Assembly: GCA_949752795.1 (NCBI GenBank)
Contig: CATKHW010000562.1
Location: 1,426,001-1,490,000 of the forward strand
Reading direction: 5' to 3'
Source of the DNA: Hyperoodon ampullatus
Taxonomy: Eukaryota > Chordata > Mammalia > Artiodactyla > Ziphiidae
DNA: 64,000 nt
The number at the start of each line of letters is the position of its first letter. Position 1 is the stretch's first letter. Below the pieces are notes generated by a model. The model was given only the letters and a program-made list of their open reading frames with translations. It had not been told where the DNA came from and did no database searches. Both the position numbers and the translations under genes were made by a program. Shown piece after piece: positions 52,397-61,971 of the stretch.

Positions 52397-52435
52397 CAGC
52401 ACCGTAGGTGTGTCTAGAGGTAATCACGTGACTTG

Positions 52436-52831
52436 TAGTAAGTCAGAAAGTGAAAGACACATATCATATCATATCTCTTATAGGTGTGACCGAAAAATGG
52501 ATACCAGGGCAGATATTTCCACGGAGAAGGGCAATCACAGATTCATTCAACAAACTTATGGTTCACCAATGGAAAGGTGTGAGGATTGGTTTCATTATGA
52601 TATTGGGGTTAACAGACATATACAAACACAGGTGACATATATAATCACCAAAGACCTACAGAATACCAAGAGAAGACTACTCAACATTCTGTCATAAGCT
52701 ACATGGGAAAAGGATCCCAGGAAGAACTGACATATGTATATGTGTAAAAGAACCACATCTTCCACACCTACAACAAGCCAAACATTGTAATCAAATTTGT
52801 TGTAATAAAAAATAAAAAATTAAATTAAAAA
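52436..52831 (+). mobile_element. Old LINE-1 3' end fragment in 2.7 kb copy 2
   Basis: Colinear with the copy 1 fragment. It came with the tandem duplication and is not an independent insertion. Confidence 0.8.
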
Positions 52832-52962
52832 CACGAACAAGAAGTAGTGAGACAAACTTGAGGGGCTTTCTCCTGGCACATTCCATTCTAAATTCCAATC
52901 TAGAACACGACTTCCATTGAGGCTCTGTTGCCCCAGTAACCAGATTTGGTAAGGGAGAACTG

Positions 52963-52976
52963 CTGCCACCTTGTGG
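52963..52976 (-). promoter_or_regulatory. CTCF-like core motif in 2.7 kb copy 2
   Basis: Identical 14-bp core to copy 1, same orientation, so two matching motifs lie 2,715 bp apart pointing toward the main satellite array. Confidence 0.6.
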
Positions 52977-53205
52977 CCGTTTCACACAACAGCAGCTTTA
53001 ATCCCAGCGCTAATGGTCAGTTGATATTCAAAATCATTGCAGGCCTGTAAATGACACCTGCCCTGAAAACAAATCCTGGATTCATATATCGACCAAAAAA
53101 TTCAAAGGACGTCCATATTTCAAAACGACAGTTTCAAAAGGCATATTTTACACACATTAGTGTTCTGCTTCTTTTTCTTTCTTTCTTTTTTTGTTAAAAA
53201 AACGG

Positions 53206-54192
53206 GAATGGCAAAAAGCATCCCTCAGAATGGAAGAAAATATTTGCAAACGAATCAATGGACAAAGGTTTAATCTCCAATATATATAAAGAGCTCATGC
53301 AGCTTAATATTAAAACAACAAACAACCCAATACAAAAATGGGCAGAAGATCTAAAGAGACGTTTCTTCAAAGAAGACACAGAAATGGCCAAGACGCAAAT
53401 GAAAAGCTGCTCTACATCACTAATTATTAGAGAAATGCAAATCAAAACTACAATGAGGTATCACCTCACACCTGTTAGAATCGGCATCATCAGAAAATCT
53501 ACAAACAACGAATTCTGGGGAGGGTGTGGACAAAAGGATCCCTCTTCCACTAGTGGTGGAAATGTAAATTGATACAGTCACAATGGAGAACAGTATGGAG
53601 TTTCCTTAAAAAAATTAGAAATAGAATTACCATATGATCCAGCAATCCCACTTCTGGGCATATACCCAGAGAAAGCCATAAATCAAAAAGGCGCATTCAC
53701 CACAATGCTCATTTCAGCACTATTTACGATAGCCAGGTAATGAAAGCAACCTAAATACCCACAGACAGACGAATGGATAATGATGTGGTACATATATAAA
53801 ATGGAATATTACTCAGCCATAAGAAGGAATGAAACTGGGTCATTTGTAGAGACGTTGATGGATCTAGAGACTGTCATACAGAATGAAGTAAGTCAGAAAG
53901 AGACAAACAAATATTGTATATTAATGCATATACGTGGAACCTAGAAAAATGGTACAGATGAACTGGTTTGCAGGGAAGAAATAGAGACACAGAGGTAGAG
54001 AACATACGTATGGACACCAAGTGTGGGAAGCCATGGGGAGGTGGTGTTGGGATGAGTTGGGAGATTTGGATTGACCTGTATACATGTATATGCATAAAAT
54101 ACATAACCAATAATAACCTGCTGTATAAAAAAATAAATAAAATTAAATTTCAAAATTTTAAAAAATAAAATTTAAAAATAAAACAGATAAAA
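53206..54192 (+). mobile_element. Younger LINE-1 3' fragment, copy 2
   Basis: Same 5' truncation point as copy 1, so it was duplicated with the unit. The tail has an added A/T-rich segment. The relic frame runs 53,258-53,572 with a different frame end from copy 1. Confidence 0.9.
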
Positions 54193-54464
54193 GTTCTTCC
54201 CTTCACACAGATGTATTTATATGAATGAATTATTTCCATGCTTATATTTATAAATACATAAAAGAGGAATAAAATCTAACTTGAACCAAAAAAGAAAAAA
54301 GAAAACCTGAACCCACGAGTTAGACAGAGGAAAACCCTATCAGGGCACTTGCTCCAGCGGTAAACAATTCTGAAATTGGTCAGAGGTGGGGAATCATCAC
54401 CGATAGAGCCAGCAGCCCACTCCTATGCAAGGAGCGTCCTCATTTCAAAGCTGGGGGCCATGCC

Positions 54465-55128
54465 GAGGCATCTGTGAGTAACGGTGAGCTGAGCCCCAGG
54501 CCAGCTGCTGTTGAACTTTTCCCACCCTTCGCAGGTAAAACACCTGAATATGTACAAGGGCTTGAAAGCCTAGAGGAAGGGCCGTGGAGCCACACCAGCG
54601 ACAGCACGCAGGCCAACTTGGTGCCTGCAGGCCAGCCAGGATGGTCCTGGCCCTGGGCACTCTTCTGGAAGCTTTCCATTGACCTGCCTGAGATACCCCT
54701 CCTGTCCCGGGACCCACTGCTTTTTTCCTTCCTCACCTCTGTCCGGAGAGAAATTCCAGCGGAAGTTATGGGTGACATATCCTCTTCTTTACAGGTAGAA
54801 GCCTGGCAACTCCTGCAGAAAGTCCAGCAGAGACCCACTCACACAGGGCCACCCACAAAGCCGTGGCCCCTCACTCCCTCCCACCAGCACAGCCCCGAGA
54901 CTGCTGACGGGGCAGAGAATATGGAGTCAGGCACAGCTTCAGGGGCTATTGCTGCCTGCAGCGCTGTTTATATTGACCTCAACCCAGGCACACCTGGGGA
55001 GGGCCGGCCGGCAGGGTCAGGCTACCCAGGTCAGCTAATCCTCAGCCCTCAGGGAATCACATTGTTGAAAATGGACCTCGCTAAGGCAGAATAGAAGCCA
55101 AGGAATAAAAGGACACAATGCCATTTGC
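54465..55128 (+). other. GC-rich part of 2.7 kb unit, copy 3, 206-codon open frame
   Basis: Open from 54,474 to 55,094, because the TGA of copies 1 and 2 is TGG here (near 54,865). Proline- and serine-rich low-complexity composition; no recognised family. It could be chance openness of GC-rich DNA or the relic of a gene exon or retroviral segment. Confidence 0.45.
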
Positions 55129-55166
55129 AGCACCGTAGGTGTGTCTAGAGGTAATCATGTGACTTG

Positions 55167-55562
55167 TAGTAAGTCCGAAAGTGAAAGACACATATCATAT
55201 CATATCTCTTATAGGTGTGACCAAAAAATGGATACCAGGGCAGATATTTCCATGGAGAAGGGCAATCACAGATTAATTAAACAAACTAATGTTTCCCCAA
55301 TGGAAAGGTGTGAGGATTGGTTTCATTTTGATATTGGGGTTAACAGACATATACAAACACAGGTGACATATATAATCACCAAAGACCTACAGAATACCAA
55401 GAGAAGACTACTCAACATTCTGTCATAAGGTACATGGGAAAAGGATCCCAGGAAGAACAGACATATGTATATGTGTAAAAGAACCACATCTTCCACACCT
55501 ACAACAAGCCAAACGTTGTAATCAAATTTGCTGTAATAAAAAATAAAAAATTAAACTGAAAA
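55167..55562 (+). mobile_element. Old LINE-1 3' end fragment in 2.7 kb copy 3
   Basis: Colinear with the other two, with private changes near 55,273-55,300 (ttaattaaacaaactaatg). Confidence 0.8.
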
Positions 55563-55693
55563 CGCGAACAAGAAGTAGTGAGACAAACTTGAGGGGCTTT
55601 CTCCTGGTACATTCCATTCTACATTCCAATCTAGAACACGACTTCCATTGAGGCTCTGTTGCCCCAGTAACCAGATTTGGTAAGGGAGAACTG

Positions 55694-55707
55694 CTGCCAC
55701 CTTGTGA
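55694..55707 (-). promoter_or_regulatory. Degraded CTCF-like motif in 2.7 kb copy 3
   Basis: The first base of the minus-strand core is changed (TCACAAGGTGGCAG), breaking the CCAC part of the consensus, so binding is likely weakened. Confidence 0.4.
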
Positions 55708-55935
55708 CCGTTTCACAAAACAGCAGCTTTAATCCCAGCGCTAATGGTCAGTTGATATTCAAAATCATTGCAGGCCTGTAAATGACACCTGCCCTGAAAA
55801 CAAATCCTGGGTTCATATATCGACCAAAAAATTCAAAGGACGTCCATATTTCAAAACGACAGTTTCAAAAGGCATATTTTACACACATTAGTGTTCTGCT
55901 TCTTTTTCTTTCTTTCTTTTTTTGTTAAAAAAACG

Positions 55936-56926
55936 GGAATGGCAAAAAGCATCCCTCAGAATGGGCGAAAATATTTGCAAACGAATCAATGGACAAAGGT
56001 TTAATCTCGAATATATATAAAGAGCTCATGCAGCTTAATATTAAAAAAACAAACAACCCAGTACAAAATTGGGCAGAAGATCTAAAGAGACGTTTCTTCA
56101 AAGAAGACACAGAGATGGCCAAGACGCACATGAAAAGCTGCTCAACATCACTAATTATTAGAGAAATGCAAATCAAAACTACAATGAGGTATCACCGCAC
56201 ACCTGATAGAATCGGCATCATCAGAAAATCTACAAACAACAAATTCTGGGTAGGGTGTGGACAAAAGGATCCCTCTTCCACTAGTGGTGGAAATGTAAAT
56301 TGATACAGTCACGATGGAGAAGAGTATGGAGTTTCCTTAAAAAAACTAGAAATAGAATTACCATATGATCCAGCAATCCCACTTCTGGGCATATACCCTG
56401 AGAAAACCATAAATCAAAAAGGCACATTCACCACAATGCTCATTTCAGCACTATTTACGATAGCCAGGTAATGGAAGCAACCTAAATACCCACAGACAGA
56501 CGAATGGATAAAGATGTGGTACATATATAAAATGGAATATTACTCAGCCATAAGAAGGAATGAAACTGGGTCATTTGTAGAGACGTCGATGGATCTAGAG
56601 ACTGTCATACAGAATGAAGTAAGTCAGAAAGAGAAAAACAAATATTGTATATTAATGCATATATGTGGAACCTAGAAAAATGGTATAGATGAACTGGTTT
56701 GCAGGGAAGAAATAGAGACACAGAGGTAGAGAATACACGTATGGACACCAAGTGTGGGAAGCCATGGTGTGGTGTTGGTGGCATATGTTTGGAGATTGGG
56801 ATTGACCTGTCTACATGTATATGCATAAAATACATAACTAATAATAACCTGCTGTATAAAAATATAAATAAAATTAAATTTTAAAATTTAAGAAAATAAA
56901 ATTTAAAAATAAAACAGAAAAAGTTC
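55936..56926 (+). mobile_element. Younger LINE-1 3' fragment, copy 3
   Basis: Same truncation point and tail type as copy 2; relic frame 55,989-56,303. Substitutions are spread through ORF2 and UTR alike, as expected without selection. Confidence 0.9.
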
Positions 56927-57113
56927 TTCCCTTCACACAGATGTATTTATATGAATGAATTATTTCCATGCTTATATCAATTAATACATAAAAGAGGAAT
57001 AAAATCTAACTTGAACCAAAAAAGGAAAAAAAACCTGAACCCACCAGTTATACAAAGGAAAACCCTATCAGGGCACTTGTTCCAGCAGTAAACAATTCTG
57101 AAATTGGTCAGAG

Positions 57114-57806
57114 GTGGGGAATCATCTCCCATACAGCCAGCAGCCCGCCCCCCAAGCAAGGAGGGTCCTCATTGCAAAGCTGGGGGACCGTTCCAAGGCA
57201 TCTGTGAGTAAACGTGAGCTGAGCCCCAGTCCTGCTTCAGCTGAACTCTTCCCACCCTTTCCAGGTAAAACACCTGAATATGTACAAGAACTTGCAAGCT
57301 TAGAGGAAGGGCTGTGGAGCCAAACCAGCGACAGCACACAGGCCGACTTGGTGCCTGCAGGCCAGTCAGGATGGTCCTGGCCCCAGATGCTCATCTGGAA
57401 GCTTTCCATTTCCCTGCCTGTGATACCGCTCCTGACACGGCCCCCACTGCTTTTTTACTTCCTCACCTCTGCCTGGGGAGAAATTCCAGCGGCAGGTATC
57501 GGTGACACATCCTCTTCTTTAGCAGGTGGCAGCCTGGCAACTCCTGCAGAAAGTCCAGCAGAGCACCACTCACACTGGGCCACCCACAAAGCCACGGCCC
57601 CTCACTCCCTCCCACCAGCACAGCCCCGGCACTGCCTACGGGGCAGAGAATATGGCGTCACTCACAGCTACAAGGGCTGTCGCTCACTGGAGAGCTGTTT
57701 ATATTGCCCTCAACCCAGGCACACCTGTGGAGGGCTGGCAGGCAGTTTCAGGCTGCCAAAATCAGCCAATCCTCACCCCTCAGGGGCTCACAGTTGCAGA
57801 AAATGA
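57114..57806 (+). other. 230-codon open frame across the end of copy 3 and partial copy 4
   Basis: The longest open frame in the window. It shares the LFPPFPGKTPEYVQ segment with copies 1-3, then differs after the inserted bases in tctttagcaggtgg. Proline- and serine-rich, with no recognised domain, no signal peptide and no convincing Kozak context. I do not call it a gene. Confidence 0.3.
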
Positions 57807-57826
57807 AACTTGCTAAACGGGCCAGG
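57195..57826 (+). repeat. 2.7 kb unit, diverged partial copy 4 (~630 bp)
   Basis: Only the GC-rich first part is present. It is clearly more diverged from copies 1-3 than they are from each other (for example gagccccagtcctgcttcagc, ctgacacggcccc, tttagcaggtggcagcc). Similarity fades after aaaatgaaacttgctaaa. It may represent the original locus from which the tandem unit was built. Confidence 0.82.
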
Positions 57827-58220
57827 CCCTAGGAACAGGTGTGGGCCCTTGAGAGTCAGGATAGACAAGGGGCTGCAGCTGCGGGTTGTTTTCTTATCAT
57901 TTTATCTGGTCCATGAGTGGAAAACAACTTCAAGAAGACCCTATCCTAATGAGAGGAACCCAGGAGTCAGGGAGAGGAGTGATGGTGGGTGGAGACAGAG
58001 GCCTGGTGCCCTGGCTGCAGTGGAAGTGTCTGGAAGACCAGGCAGAAAGAGCCTGCAGAGAGTGATAGCCATGGTCACAGACCTGTCAGAGCTGCTGTTT
58101 GTTAGTTCAAGTCCTGCTCTGAGGTATTCTGTGTCAGCTGTGAGCGACAGGTGAGCTGGGGGTTCTCTGCAAGGTGGGCTATGTGCACAGTTCCTGTGTG
58201 TCCAGCCCTGCTGGGGTACC
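57827..58220. other. Unrecognised single-copy DNA
   Basis: GC-moderate sequence following the diverged 2.7 kb relic. Open frames exist (for example + 57,810-58,154) but show no known motif. No repeat family recognised. Confidence 0.4.
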
Positions 58221-58424
58221 TGCCCAGGGGAGCTCCGTATCCTGGGAAGGGCCTGAGTAGGAGAGCCCCATGGGCTGCTGGGTAGCTGCAGAGGTGAGCT
58301 CCATACCCTGTGAGGGACTTGACCACGAGAGCCCCGTGGGCTGTGGGGTAGGGGTGCAACCCAGGTGAGCTCCATATCCTGGGATTGGCCTGACCACGAG
58401 AGCCCCATGGGCTGCTGGAGACCT
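58221..58424. repeat. Three-copy minisatellite, ~66-71 bp unit
   Basis: gagctcc(g/a)ta recurs at 58,230, 58,296 and 58,367, each followed by cctg...gagagcccc(a/g)tgggctg. Units differ by indels and substitutions. The third unit runs directly into retrovirus-like coding sequence. Confidence 0.85.
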
Positions 58425-59450
58425 GGTAAAGGATATCAGGACAGTCAGTGAAGCCACCGAGGATATACATCCAGTAGCTCCTATTTCCTACTCCCTGCTG
58501 GTCATTCTACCTTCCACCAGGCCATGGCATTCTGTATTAGACTTCAATGATGCCTTCTTCTGTATTCCATTCATCTCAGAGTCACAAGAATTTTTGGCTT
58601 GTGAGTGGCAGGACACAACATGCAACAAAAACAATAATGCTGGGCCGTCCTGCCCCAATGGTTCAAAAATCCCCACACCATCATTGGGGAAATGTCCTCT
58701 AAAGACCTAAAAGTTCAACCTCTGTAAAAGGGAACCCTCCTTCAATATGCAGATGACATTCTGATCGCCAGGCCTACTAAAGATGCCTCTGAACTACCTA
58801 GCCAAGAAAGGATAGAAGGTGTCCAAGAAAAACGCTCAAATATCCCAGGCTAAGGTGACATGCCTGGGCTTCATTCTCACAGATATTCGGAGAAACGCAT
58901 CCCAGGATAGGGAAGAAGCCATTTGCAGCCTTACCTCTTCTAAAACTAGAAGATAGCTTAGGGGTTCCTGGGGAGGCCAAGGTTTTCTGCATCTGGATCC
59001 CTGACTACAGTGTAATAGCTGGGCCTCTACATGAAACACTGACACGAAAAGATGATGATCCTTTTGAATAGAATCCAGAAGCAGCCTTTCAAGAATGGAA
59101 AGAGCAGTCAATACAGACCCTTGCCCAGGAACTCCCTAATTTAGCTAAACCCTTTGACCTTTACATACCCGGTCAAAGGTTAATCACCCTTGGAGCCTTA
59201 GTGCAAAAACTGGGACCACTTGAAATGGAGCAACACAAGAATGCCCTTCAGGTATGATAAACTATGGTCACCAAGGGCTTTGCCCACCGACTCATCAGGC
59301 CAGGATACTGGGGTATCTAAAAAGCTGGAAATCAGCAGCCCGCAAGGCCAGCTCCCTCCTAAGGGAAAAGGACCCCACGTGGTGATCCTAACCACCCATC
59401 ATGCCCTGAAGTTGCAGGGGTCGCTCTGTGGACACACTGACCCCGAGTGA
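58420..59450 (+). pseudogene. Broken gammaretrovirus-like pol remnant (RT and integrase C-terminus)
   Basis: From 58,420 the + strand reads a reverse-transcriptase segment with an SVLDFNDAFFCIP stretch; its catalytic Asp codon is at 58,540. A YADD active-site motif (usually YVDD in this class) lies at 58,746-58,757 in another frame. Downstream pieces resemble the RT connection (LRGFLG-like near 58,958; AKPFDLYIPGQ near 59,145). A GPHVVILTTHHALKLQG segment at 59,370-59,420 resembles the gammaretroviral integrase C-terminus. Most of RNase H and integrase is missing, and several frameshifts and stops occur. The 5' end abuts the minisatellite and no LTR was identified. Inactive endogenous retrovirus of class I type. 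Confidence 0.8.
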
Positions 59451-59599
59451 GGAGGACCTCCAACTCCAACCTCCAGAGAGATAAACGGGGTCAACGGGCC
59501 CCCAAGATGTCTCGTGTGACCATCACTTGACCTGGAGTTTCTCTCAGAAAACGACAAGACTGTGCCCCGAAAGAGCAGACTACTGCTTGCAGGACTTAC

Positions 59600-60135
59600 T
59601 GCACCCAGAGGGGAGCTAATAAGCTTGGCGGGGGAAACGTATATCACGCTTTCACCATAGGAAACCGTACAGACACCGCGGTGATGGTGGCCAATATGAC
59701 CGGCTGGACTGCTGGCTACTTCTAAAGGCCATTGACTCAGTGGACGTCATGGTCCTGGATCACCACTGACCCTGGACTGTCTGGGAGTTGCGTGGGCAGG
59801 GCTCTGACACATCGTGCTGTTTGTACATTAATTCAGGGACCTAATTAAAGAAAGCACAGACTACTGGTCAGAGCATCTAGTCTGGCAAAAACTGTCAGCC
59901 TAAGGTCGCCGAACATATGTGGGGTGGGGTGAAACCTGCCACCGCAGCATCTCTGCGCCTCTCTTTCCTGGACCCTTAAAGGTCATTAGAATCTGTACAC
60001 TTCCAATGCTGGTGCTCAGGCGGACGAGAAGTGAGGCAGGAGGCCTTGGGACAATCAACCTCACCAGGAGGCTGTTGGGGAGACGTTTTGCCCCTCCCCC
60101 CATGTATCAGGGCTCCCACCACAGCATGAAGCAGT
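59600..60135 (+). pseudogene. Degraded retroviral env (TM) remnant, probable
   Basis: A SCCLYINSG reading at about 59,812-59,838 resembles the CX6CC-YIN part of gammaretroviral transmembrane envelope proteins, although the upstream cysteine spacing is not intact. A later stretch near 59,945-60,000 (SAPLFPGPLKVI) recalls the start of the membrane anchor. Stops and frameshifts are frequent and no fusion-competent or surface-unit reading is preserved. Position downstream of pol supports the call. Confidence 0.5.
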
Positions 60136-60774
60136 TACAAAAGAGGGGTCTGCACCCTCAACACCCCAAGAATAAGGAACGGAACAAAAAGCAGAGGAGG
60201 TGTTCGTCTCCGGCAACGTTCATTAAAAATTCCTGGGAGATAAAAAGAGAATCTGGGCAATAAAATAAAGTCTAACCTGTTTTTCCTTTGTGCTTTGTAT
60301 ACTTTCACGTGCTCCTAGGGTTCCGCATGCAGAGGTCCCACACCCGGCACTTCAGACCCGATTTCCTAGTGCAGAATGGCTGGGTCGACACCTAAGCTAG
60401 CGGGGTCCCATGCAGACTCCGCGGCATAGAGCCTGAGCTGCAGCCAATGCAGCCCTCGAGAGCTCCATCCCCTCCCTCCCACTGAGGCTGCCGGGGACCC
60501 TACACAGCAGCCCAGCCCACAGCCCATGGGGGAGTGCACACTCTCACCTCTCCATTCTGTTTTCAAAATAATGTTTCCTTTGCTTCTGAACCAAACTCAG
60601 TCTTGATCTGTTGGCTCCAATGACACTGGGCACGGAGACTCCTGTTGGGGTCCACTCTGGAGGATCAGTAACAGAAATTGAGAACATTGTAACTTCAATG
60701 AACAGATGTGTGAGCCAAACTGTAGTTAACATAGAGCAGTGTATAATGCTCGGGTAAAATAAGATGTTTCTAAG
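60136..60774. other. Unrecognised DNA with clustered AATAAA signals
   Basis: AATAAA occurs at 60,259-60,264 and 60,264-60,269, followed by a T/G-rich stretch, which would suit a retroviral R region or a polyadenylation site, but no LTR ends or inverted TG/CA termini were found. The rest is moderately GC-rich without recognised content. Confidence 0.35.
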
Positions 60775-60780
60775 ACTTAC

Positions 60781-60970
60781 ATTTGATATTTCCATCACTT
60801 TCCTATAAGCAAGTTCAGTGAAGACGTCTGTCTTATTTGCCAGGTCAACATTAGAGAAATGAAGTGATTTATTTCCATGGATGTACATCGAATACTCTTG
60901 GCTGAAGCTTCAATCTTGTTTTCAATGCTTTTCCATTGAAAATGATACCTCTCTTTCAGCTCCCCCATTT
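60781..60970 (-). pseudogene. Exon-like segment between an acceptor and a donor, minus strand
   Basis: On the minus strand a T-rich stretch ending ttatacttctcag precedes 60,970, and a gtaagt donor (+ strand acttac, 60,775-60,780) follows 60,781, giving a 190-bp exon-like interval. No frame is open throughout: one ends about 14 bp before the donor, another opens only in the second half (frame beginning MYIHGNKSLHFSNV). This fits a frameshifted exon of a duplicated gene piece, or coincidence. Gene not recognised. Confidence 0.3.
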
Positions 60971-60989
60971 CTGAGAAGTATAAAATCTT

Positions 60990-61185
60990 ATAATTTATTA
61001 TTACCAAAGGGGAAAGGTAGGAGAAGGGATAAATTAACAGTTTGGGATTAACACATACACACTGCTATGTATAAAAGAGATCATCAACAAGGAACTACTG
61101 TATAGCACAGGGAACTACACTGAATATTTTGCAATAACCTATAAGGGGAAATAATCTGAAAAAGAATAGATATTTTTATTGACAT
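60990..61185 (+). mobile_element. LINE-1 3' UTR fragment
   Basis: Contains the order attaccaaaggggaaaggt, tttgggattaacacatac, gtatagcacagggaacta and gcaataacctataagggg, diagnostic of artiodactyl/cetacean L1 3' UTRs. Truncated at both ends; no A-tail retained. Confidence 0.85.
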
Positions 61186-61199
61186 CATCTATAAATGAC

Positions 61200-61395
61200 A
61201 GATAAAATGTAACCTAAGCAAGGCCGATGGTGAGCGCTTCTGACCCTGAAGATTTCAGTCATCTAAAGTTTGGGCTCTGCCTATTTCCCAAGGCCCTTAA
61301 AGGACATACGTGTAGCCGTAGCTTAAAAATTCCCCAGTTTGGGGTTCGGGGAGGCACTGATTTGGAAAAATCCCTGGTGTTCTCCTTACATGCAC
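61200..61395. other. Unassigned segment, possibly LTR-like
   Basis: The ccccagtttggggttcgg...ggtgttctccttac part is reminiscent of a class I LTR R/U5 region, but no LTR boundaries, TATA box or target duplication could be shown. The diverged satellite begins just after it. Confidence 0.25.
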
Positions 61396-61971
61396 GGGAC
61401 CCTTCCTACAGCTAAAACATGCCTGTCACACCTAGAGGATGGTACACCGTTTGATCGGAAAGAGTTTGGAAAAGGCACCTCATCTCCTCATTGCCTGGTG
61501 CTCAGGTTCAACCCTCCAGCATCTTTCCTAACAATCTCCTCACTTGGGGATATCAGCACCGTCAACATCCTGTTGCACACAGTTTGGAATTTGTCCAGAG
61601 GATGAAGCAGAAAGATGAGAAAAATTTAGAGACAAGTCTTAGGTGTTCGGACAGGCACATGCCACTCTAATTTCCAATCCAGAAGACAAATTCATCAAAG
61701 GCTAGAATTGCCCACGGAAACAGAATAGGGCTAGAGGAAATCCCGCTGTTTTGTGTCCAGTTTCCAAAAACACAAGTTGAAAAATGGAACTCAGGGGCAC
61801 TAAAATTCATGAAACTGCAGAGTTGAAAATATCTATCGTCGAAAAATGTCTTGAGGTAAGTCACAGAAAAGGACTTGTAAGCAAGGGAGAGTGGCAGGAA
61901 ACAGATTTGAAGAGGTAGAAAGGACTCCCCATTAAAGCACAAGAAAAGGGGCTGAACATCGCCAATGATGC
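61396..61971 (+). repeat. Diverged satellite monomer, truncated 5' part
   Basis: Colinear with monomer positions from ctacagttataacatg to the palindrome: ctacag lies 566 bp before the palindrome here and 567 bp in M1. Many substitutions; aagttgaaaaatgga and ggaaacagattt remain recognisable. Confidence 0.82.

Larger units (their letters stand above)
51734..54464 (+). repeat. 2.7 kb composite tandem unit, copy 2 (2,731 bp)
   Basis: Colinear with copy 1 over its whole length with scattered substitutions. Most of the length difference is an extra aaaatttaaaaata-type stretch in the A-rich tail near 54,168-54,182. Confidence 0.92.
54465..57194 (+). repeat. 2.7 kb composite tandem unit, copy 3 (2,730 bp)
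   Basis: Colinear with copy 2 and shares its longer A-rich tail. The end (57,110-57,194) is more changed (cccgccccccaagcaagg for cccactcctatgcaagg) and runs into the diverged fourth partial copy. Confidence 0.92.

Noticed and set aside
49027..57806. Calling the GC-rich frames protein-coding genes
   Set aside because: No recognised domain, differing ends, a frameshift in one copy and low-complexity composition typical of chance openness in GC-rich DNA.
57941..58470. Minus-strand 92-155-codon frames over the minisatellite
   Set aside because: Their openness and internal repetition follow from the minisatellite units.
59919..60263. A 114-codon plus frame with a basic C-terminus as a gene
   Set aside because: It overlaps the decayed env remnant and crosses frames; no known motif and no conservation evidence.
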